In this document: one piece after another, positions 31,375-35,408 of the stretch | Position numbering within the stretch: the stretch's first letter is position 1 | Layout of the letters: each line of letters opens with the position of its first letter | NCBI GenBank assembly: GCA_018819205.1 | Contig: JAHJQE010000013.1 | Coordinates: 1-35,408, forward strand | Length of the DNA: 35,408 nucleotides | Direction of reading: 5' to 3' | DNA from: Gammaproteobacteria bacterium | GTDB taxonomy: Bacteria; Pseudomonadota; Gammaproteobacteria; Burkholderiales; Gallionellaceae | The notes under the pieces: generated by a model | What the model was told of the DNA's origin: nothing | The model's input: only the letters and a program-made list of their open reading frames with translations | The model's database searches: none | Program-made: the position numbers and the translations under genes

Positions 31375-33225
31375 ATGCCCAAGGTTCCGCGCAACGCAGA
31401 CCGTCAGAGCGCACAGCACATCGGGCTGGCGTTCATGTTGCTCGCCTTGCTGGAGTTGCTGTTCCTGCATACCTTGTCGCCGCTGGAGAATCGCTTGTCG
31501 GACGCCTTTGTGCGCATGCAGGCAGCAGCACTGACGCCCGATCCAGATATCGTCATCGTAGACATCGATGACACCAGCCTGGCACAGATGGAGAACGAAG
31601 CCGGGCGTTGGCCATGGCCGCGCGCCATCCACGGCGAGCTGGTGCAGGGCATCGCGGCGCAACAGCCAAAAGCCATCGTGTTCGACATCCTGTTCAGCGA
31701 ACGCGACGAATTCCGTCCCGACAGTGACGCCGCTTTCAATCAGGCGCTGCAGGGTTTGGATAACGTCTACTTCCCCATGGTGCGCCGCGATGCCGCGATG
31801 GATGCGCAGGGTGCGCCAATCGCTGACATCGCAGCACTGCTCGGATTGCAACGCGGCGACGAAGTGGACGATAAAGCCAGGCTGGCCGTGCTGCCACCGC
31901 TGGCGCTGGACCCAGAACACTGGCGCGTAGGCACCATCAACTTCGCAGAGGATGCTGATGGTGTCGGTCGCCGTTACCAGCTGTACACCGATGCCTACGG
32001 CTGGCGAATTCCCTCGTTGCCTGCCCGTGTGGCGCAAGACCTGGGCTTTGACGTGCCACAGCAGACTGACCTGATCCTCGCCTGGCGCGGTAAGCCGGGT
32101 GTGTTCAAACATATCTCTTATGCAGACTTGTATGCCGACCTCAACCGCGAGCAGCGCCAGCGTCCGGCCGATGAACTGAAAGACAAGATCGTCATCATCG
32201 GCACCGCCGCCACCGGCATGCACGACGTGCGCGTGACGCCCATGGCAAGCCTGTATCCCGGTGTGGAGATGCTGGCCACCGCCATCGACAATCTGAAGAA
32301 CAGTCGTGCCATGCGCCGAGCCGATGAAGGCTTCCCGAGCGGACTCGCGCTGTTGCTGATCGGCGTGTTGAGCATCGTTTTCATGCGCGGCATGAACGCG
32401 CTGAAAGTGGGGCAGGGCATGCTGCTGGTCACCGTGCTGCTGTTGCTGGCGCAATACTTCGCGGTCGGCAACCTGCTGTTGTTGCCGGTATTGTCGCCGT
32501 TGCTGTTGGCATGGCTGGCCTATGTCGCTTTCGCCTTGCGCGCCTATCTGCGCGAGCGCAAGTCGCGCGAACAGGCGGTGCAACTGTTCAGCCGCTTCGT
32601 CAATCCACATGTGGTGCAGGAACTGGTGGCGCACGGCGGTCTCAGCCGTTCCGGTGAGAGCCGCCAGATCACCATCCTGTTCTCCGATATTCGCGGCTTC
32701 ACCACCTTGTCCGAGAAGCGCACCCCGGAGCAGGTGGTGGAGCTGCTCAACCGCTATTTCAGTTTGCAGGTGGAAGTTGTGTTCCGCCACGGCGGTTCGC
32801 TCGACAAGTTCATCGGCGATTGCATCATGGCATTCTGGGGTGCGCCGCTGGATGATGCTGACCATGCCAAACACGCGGTGGAAGCTGCGCTGGAGATGGG
32901 CGAAGTGCTGCAGAAGTTCAAGAAAGAACTGGGTGAAGAGGATGCGAGCTTCGATGTCGGCATCGGCATCCACACCGGCCCCGCCGTGGTCGGCCTGATC
33001 GGCAGCGAGCAGCGCCGCGAATATACCGCCATCGGCGACACGGTGAACCTGGGTAGCCGTATCGAGGGTCTGACCAAAGGCGTTTCGCGCATCCTCGTCT
33101 CGCGCGAGACTATGCAGGCCTGCGGCGATGCATTCGAGTTCCAGTCGTTCGGATCGTTCAAGGTGAAAGGGCGTGAGCAGGAAGTCGAGCTGTTCGCTCC
33201 GTCCAGAAAAGGAGAGTCGGCATGA
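31375..33225 (+). CDS. CHASE2-domain class III adenylate cyclase
   Basis: 616 residues. One N-terminal membrane segment, a periplasmic CHASE2 sensor domain (about 45-320; PDIVIVDIDDTSL, KAIVFDILFSE, GVEMLATAIDNL), three further membrane segments (about 320-395) and a cytoplasmic cyclase domain (about 425-605). Catalytic residues are present: metal aspartates D438 (FSDIRGF) and D482 (KFIGDC), adenine-specifying K478 and D555 (IGDTVN), and transition-state N558 and R562. It should make cAMP in response to a periplasmic cue. Its stop overlaps the next start (ATGA). The hemoglobin gene ends four bases upstream. Confidence 0.93.
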   Translation: MPKVPRNADRQSAQHIGLAFMLLALLELLFLHTLSPLENRLSDAFVRMQAAALTPDPDIVIVDIDDTSLAQMENEAGRWPWPRAIHGELVQGIAAQQPKAIVFDILFSERDEFRPDSDAAFNQALQGLDNVYFPMVRRDAAMDAQGAPIADIAALLGLQRGDEVDDKARLAVLPPLALDPEHWRVGTINFAEDADGVGRRYQLYTDAYGWRIPSLPARVAQDLGFDVPQQTDLILAWRGKPGVFKHISYADLYADLNREQRQRPADELKDKIVIIGTAATGMHDVRVTPMASLYPGVEMLATAIDNLKNSRAMRRADEGFPSGLALLLIGVLSIVFMRGMNALKVGQGMLLVTVLLLLAQYFAVGNLLLLPVLSPLLLAWLAYVAFALRAYLRERKSREQAVQLFSRFVNPHVVQELVAHGGLSRSGESRQITILFSDIRGFTTLSEKRTPEQVVELLNRYFSLQVEVVFRHGGSLDKFIGDCIMAFWGAPLDDADHAKHAVEAALEMGEVLQKFKKELGEEDASFDVGIGIHTGPAVVGLIGSEQRREYTAIGDTVNLGSRIEGLTKGVSRILVSRETMQACGDAFEFQSFGSFKVKGREQEVELFAPSRKGESA

Positions 33226-33716
33226 AGAGATTGATCGCAGCCTGTCTGGCACTCGGCTTCATCGCCAGCGCCGCAGCCGAGGAGGCCATCACTTTGCGCA
33301 GCACCGAGTTGAAGGCCAAGCCCTACAGCGATGCGCAGACCCTGCTGACCTTGCCCGAGCGTAGCAAGGTGCAAGTGCTGCAGCGCCGTGCCTCGTGGAC
33401 GCAGGTGAAGAGCGGCAAAACCACAGGCTGGGTGAAGATGCTCAGCCTGCAGTTGGTGCGTGGTACCACGCAGCGCCGTGCCGACAACGGCCTGCGCTCT
33501 TTGTTCAACGTGGCACAGACCGGTCGCGGCGGTAGCACTGTCACCACCGGTGTGCGTGGCCTGTCAGAAGAAGACCTGAAGAACACCAAGCCGAACCCGC
33601 AGGAACTGGAGGAGGCAAAACAGTACGCAGCCACCGAGGCCGAGGCGAAACGTTTCGCCATGGCGGGCAAACTGAAGGCACAACAGGTCGACTATCTGCC
33701 GGGAGGTGAGCGATGA
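33222..33716 (+). CDS. Exported SH3-like domain protein
   Basis: 164 residues with a signal peptide ending near AAAEE (about residue 20). Residues 22-75 form a bacterial SH3-like fold (TELKAKPYSDAQTLLTLPERSKVQVLQR, WTQVKSGKTTGWVKM), which usually binds peptidoglycan or peptides. The rest is Gly/Thr-rich and then helical (EEAKQYAATEAEAKRFA). It overlaps the cyclase gene and the M48 protease gene by four bases each, so all three are translated in tandem and probably act together in the periplasm. Confidence 0.85.
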   Translation: MKRLIAACLALGFIASAAAEEAITLRSTELKAKPYSDAQTLLTLPERSKVQVLQRRASWTQVKSGKTTGWVKMLSLQLVRGTTQRRADNGLRSLFNVAQTGRGGSTVTTGVRGLSEEDLKNTKPNPQELEEAKQYAATEAEAKRFAMAGKLKAQQVDYLPGGER

Positions 33717-34552
33717 GAACACTCATAGTGATGATGGCGTTGAGCCTGACCGTTCCAGCGCAGGCGTTCGACTTCGGCAATTTCGATCTGGAGAAAGCCG
33801 TGAAGACGGTGCAGAAGATCAAGAAGGCCAACGAGGATGTGAGCGAACCGCAGGAGATCGAGCTGGGTGGCGGAATCGCCAGCAACCTGCTGGGCGCTGC
33901 GCCCTTGCTGGACAACCCCGAAGTGCAACGCTATGTGAACCGCGTTGGCCGCTGGATCGCGTTGCAGACCGAACGTCCAGACATCCCGTGGCAGTTCGGT
34001 GTGCTGGATGACCCGGACATCAACGCCTTCGCCGCCCCCGGCGGTTACGTGTTCATCACCAAAGGCCTGCTCGCGCGCATGAACAGCGAAGCCGAGTTGG
34101 CCGGCGTGCTCGCGCATGAGATCTCGCATGTGCTGCGCAAGCACCACCTGCTGGCTTTGAAGAAGGGCGCGAAGGCCGAACTGTTTTCCGATCTTGCCAA
34201 TGATGCGATCAAGACGCATGGCGGCGACCCACGCCTGAGCAAGCTGGTCAGCGCCGGTACCGAGATCTATGCACGCGGTCTGGATAAACAGGATGAGTTC
34301 GAGTCCGACCGCATGGGCGTCGTCCTTGCCGCCCGTGCCGGTTACGACCCATACGGCCTGCCTGCTGTATTGCAGACCCTGCAATCCATCAACCCCAGCG
34401 ATTCCAATCTTGCCCTTATGTTCAAAACCCATCCGGCTTTTGACAAGCGGCTGGCACTGCTGGCGGACGAGATGACGCCAGCGCTGGACGCGTACGAAGG
34501 GCAACCGGATCTGGATGCGCGCTTCGCAGCCGTGCTGGGCGCGAAGAGGTAA
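33713..34552 (+). CDS. Exported M48 family zinc metalloprotease
   Basis: 279 residues with a signal peptide ending at AQA (about residue 18). The gluzincin motif HEISH (H135-H139) and downstream E197 (DEFESDRMG) supply three zinc ligands and E136 the catalytic base. The family layout (VNRVGRWIALQTERPD, INAFAAPGGYVFITKGLL, THPAFDKRL) resembles periplasmic BepA/LoiP-like proteases but without the TPR part. The ATGA overlap with the SH3 gene indicates coupled expression; a periplasmic protease that reports to the CHASE2 cyclase is an attractive but untested idea. Confidence 0.92.
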   Translation: MRTLIVMMALSLTVPAQAFDFGNFDLEKAVKTVQKIKKANEDVSEPQEIELGGGIASNLLGAAPLLDNPEVQRYVNRVGRWIALQTERPDIPWQFGVLDDPDINAFAAPGGYVFITKGLLARMNSEAELAGVLAHEISHVLRKHHLLALKKGAKAELFSDLANDAIKTHGGDPRLSKLVSAGTEIYARGLDKQDEFESDRMGVVLAARAGYDPYGLPAVLQTLQSINPSDSNLALMFKTHPAFDKRLALLADEMTPALDAYEGQPDLDARFAAVLGAKR

Positions 34553-34562
34553 GGGGCGAGCG

Positions 34563-34838
34563 ATGCAAAAACTGTCCGCGCATATCGAGATGGCCGCAGC
34601 GGAGTATCGGCAGGAAACCGGCAAAGAAGAACTGACACCGCTCTGGATCGCCGAGTATTTTCAGGACTGCGGCGTGATGGACGACTACCCCGGACTGAGC
34701 CTGATCGAATTCCACGCATTGGTGCAAAAGGCCCTCACACTGGATGTTGAAAGGGAAGAAAAACGCGCGCGATTGGAGCAAGCTAAGCACGAGCGCGCCG
34801 AAAAAAAAATAGGGCAGGCCGCTCCCGCCGGAGCGTGA
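34563..34838 (+). CDS. Small helical protein, unknown function
   Basis: 91 residues from ATG 34563, ten bases after the protease stop. Mostly helical and charged; the first 60 residues form a compact-looking unit (TPLWIAEYFQDCGVMDDYPGLSLIEFHALVQKAL). The C-terminus is a Lys/Glu/Arg-rich helix. A run of nine A (34801-34809) near the end would cause an immediate stop (EKK-stop) if one A were lost by slippage, making a protein shorter by nine residues. Last gene of the operon. No family recognised. Confidence 0.7.
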   Translation: MQKLSAHIEMAAAEYRQETGKEELTPLWIAEYFQDCGVMDDYPGLSLIEFHALVQKALTLDVEREEKRARLEQAKHERAEKKIGQAAPAGA

Positions 34839-34899
34839 GTTCGCCGCAGTCCGGGATGCATGTCAGATTTTGTTCTCAATTGAAGGCAAGGAGGACGCA

Positions 34900-35271
34900 A
34901 TGAAAATCCTGTACAACAAAAACGAGATCATCGCGGCGGCCCACTTCATCGTCGAAAACAATCCCAGCCGAAAGATCCCCTCGCTCATTCCCCATACCGA
35001 TCGCGGCTATCAGCCCGTGCGCGGGGAGGTGGATGAGATATTGGGAAACATGCGCAACCTGGCCAAAGAGAACAGGGCTGTGTTCGAAGAAGTTCAACGG
35101 AAGCTGGCTGCCGGTGATGCGGATGTGAATACCGTTCTGCAGAAGTGGATCGAGGTGTTGGGCGTGGGCGGCTACTGGATCATCGCCGAGATAGAAGACC
35201 ACACCATCCTGTTCACCATCGCGGTCTCTCCGTGGTTCGGTGAAGACCTGATCGTCGAGGAAGAGATATAA
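34900..35271 (+). CDS. Conserved-looking soluble protein, unknown function
   Basis: 123 residues; AAGGAGG ahead of ATG 34900 gives one of the strongest ribosome sites in the window. Alpha/beta sequence: KILYNKNEIIAAAHFIVEN, a loop with SLIPHTDRGYQPVRGE, a helix rich in charged residues and a C-terminal IIAEIEDHTILFTIAVSPWFGEDL. No signal peptide or membrane segment. Probably its own unit after the cyclase-protease operon, or its distal gene. I do not recognise the family. Confidence 0.72.
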   Translation: MKILYNKNEIIAAAHFIVENNPSRKIPSLIPHTDRGYQPVRGEVDEILGNMRNLAKENRAVFEEVQRKLAAGDADVNTVLQKWIEVLGVGGYWIIAEIEDHTILFTIAVSPWFGEDLIVEEEI

Positions 35272-35408
35272 GGCGAATGGCCTAGCTTCGGCCAAAGCGG
35301 AAGTTCGCTCTTCAAGTAATGCTCTTCCGCTACGGTGCTCATAGCGGGCGGTCAAAAACTTTATGCGATGCCGCCCTATTTGATTTTATTGGTTTGAAAT
35401 GGGCGGTC
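35272..35408. repeat. Repeat-rich noncoding tail
   Basis: Several short inverted repeats follow one another: GGCC-7-GGCC, AGCGGAAG (35296-35303) against CTTCCGCT (35324-35331), and GGGCGG (35346-35351) against CCGCCC (35371-35376). GGGCGGTC occurs at 35346-35353 and again at the very end, 35401-35408. This may be the edge of a repeat or mobile element that continues outside the window. Confidence 0.45.

Noticed and set aside
31348-33252. 634-residue minus-strand open frame
   Set aside because: Exact antisense of the CHASE2 cyclase, whose domains and catalytic residues are all recognisable; the minus product is His/Gln-rich without motifs.

Overview
The window is a gene-dense stretch (about 40 genes, mostly plus strand, short gaps, many ATGA overlaps) of a GC-rich Gram-negative chromosome. 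Outer-membrane barrels, lipoprotein and Sec signal peptides, MnmC, YaeQ, RsuA and the TusE/BolA/monothiol-glutaredoxin set point to a betaproteobacterium. The abundance of c-di-GMP and O2-binding proteins suggests a microaerophile of the Gallionellaceae/Nitrosomonadales type; this placement is inference from protein resemblance, not a search. I see no rRNA, tRNA, CRISPR array, transposase or prophage gene.

Layout. 1-4951: a cut-off protein, a small CPKC-motif protein, a lipoprotein, a stand-alone cyclic-nucleotide-binding protein, and the two-gene family pair TIGR03546/TIGR03545. 5001-8558: a truncated GNAT acetyltransferase, a DUF4389 membrane protein, a membrane diguanylate cyclase with a GGDEL motif, a DUF455 ferritin-like di-iron protein overlapping a spermidine-synthase-like protein, and a small convergent gene. 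8559-9094 is a poorly coding, partly AT-rich gap with a possible gene remnant. 9095-12171: a zinc-ribbon/Gly-rich protein, an unknown protein and a PAS-PAS-GGDEF-EAL protein. 12280-15635: GNAT plus nitrilase (a split version of the YhcX-type fusion), the dipeptidase PepD and a small unknown protein. 15759-17730: a FabMG-like protein converging on a RutE-type nitroreductase across a long bidirectional terminator hairpin.

17951-20480: a GAF/HD-GYP/hemerythrin fusion, then tusE/dsrC-like, bolA-like and grxD genes behind a sigma70-type promoter that carries a palindrome over its -35 box. 20493-23481: YaeQ, an MscS channel and an MFS transporter. 23509-27150: small exported proteins and beta-barrels around rsuA, with a 36-bp near-perfect direct repeat bracketing one barrel gene. 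27423-29952: mnmC followed by a secreted protein whose signal peptide is out of frame by one base. 30007-34838: a tight operon of methyltransferase (interrupted in frame by a 123-bp palindromic element), group II truncated hemoglobin, CHASE2-adenylate cyclase, SH3-like exported protein, M48 protease and a small protein. A final unknown gene is followed by a repeat-rich tail.

How it fits together: the region is rich in nucleotide signalling (one cyclase, one dual GGDEF-EAL, one HD-GYP, one cAMP cyclase, one cNMP-binding protein) linked to oxygen/iron sensing folds (hemerythrin, truncated hemoglobin, ferritin-like) and to the cell envelope. The most interesting candidates for undescribed biology are the CHASE2-cyclase/SH3/M48 operon with its hemoglobin, the in-frame palindromic element, the HD-GYP-hemerythrin fusion and the repeat-bracketed barrel gene.
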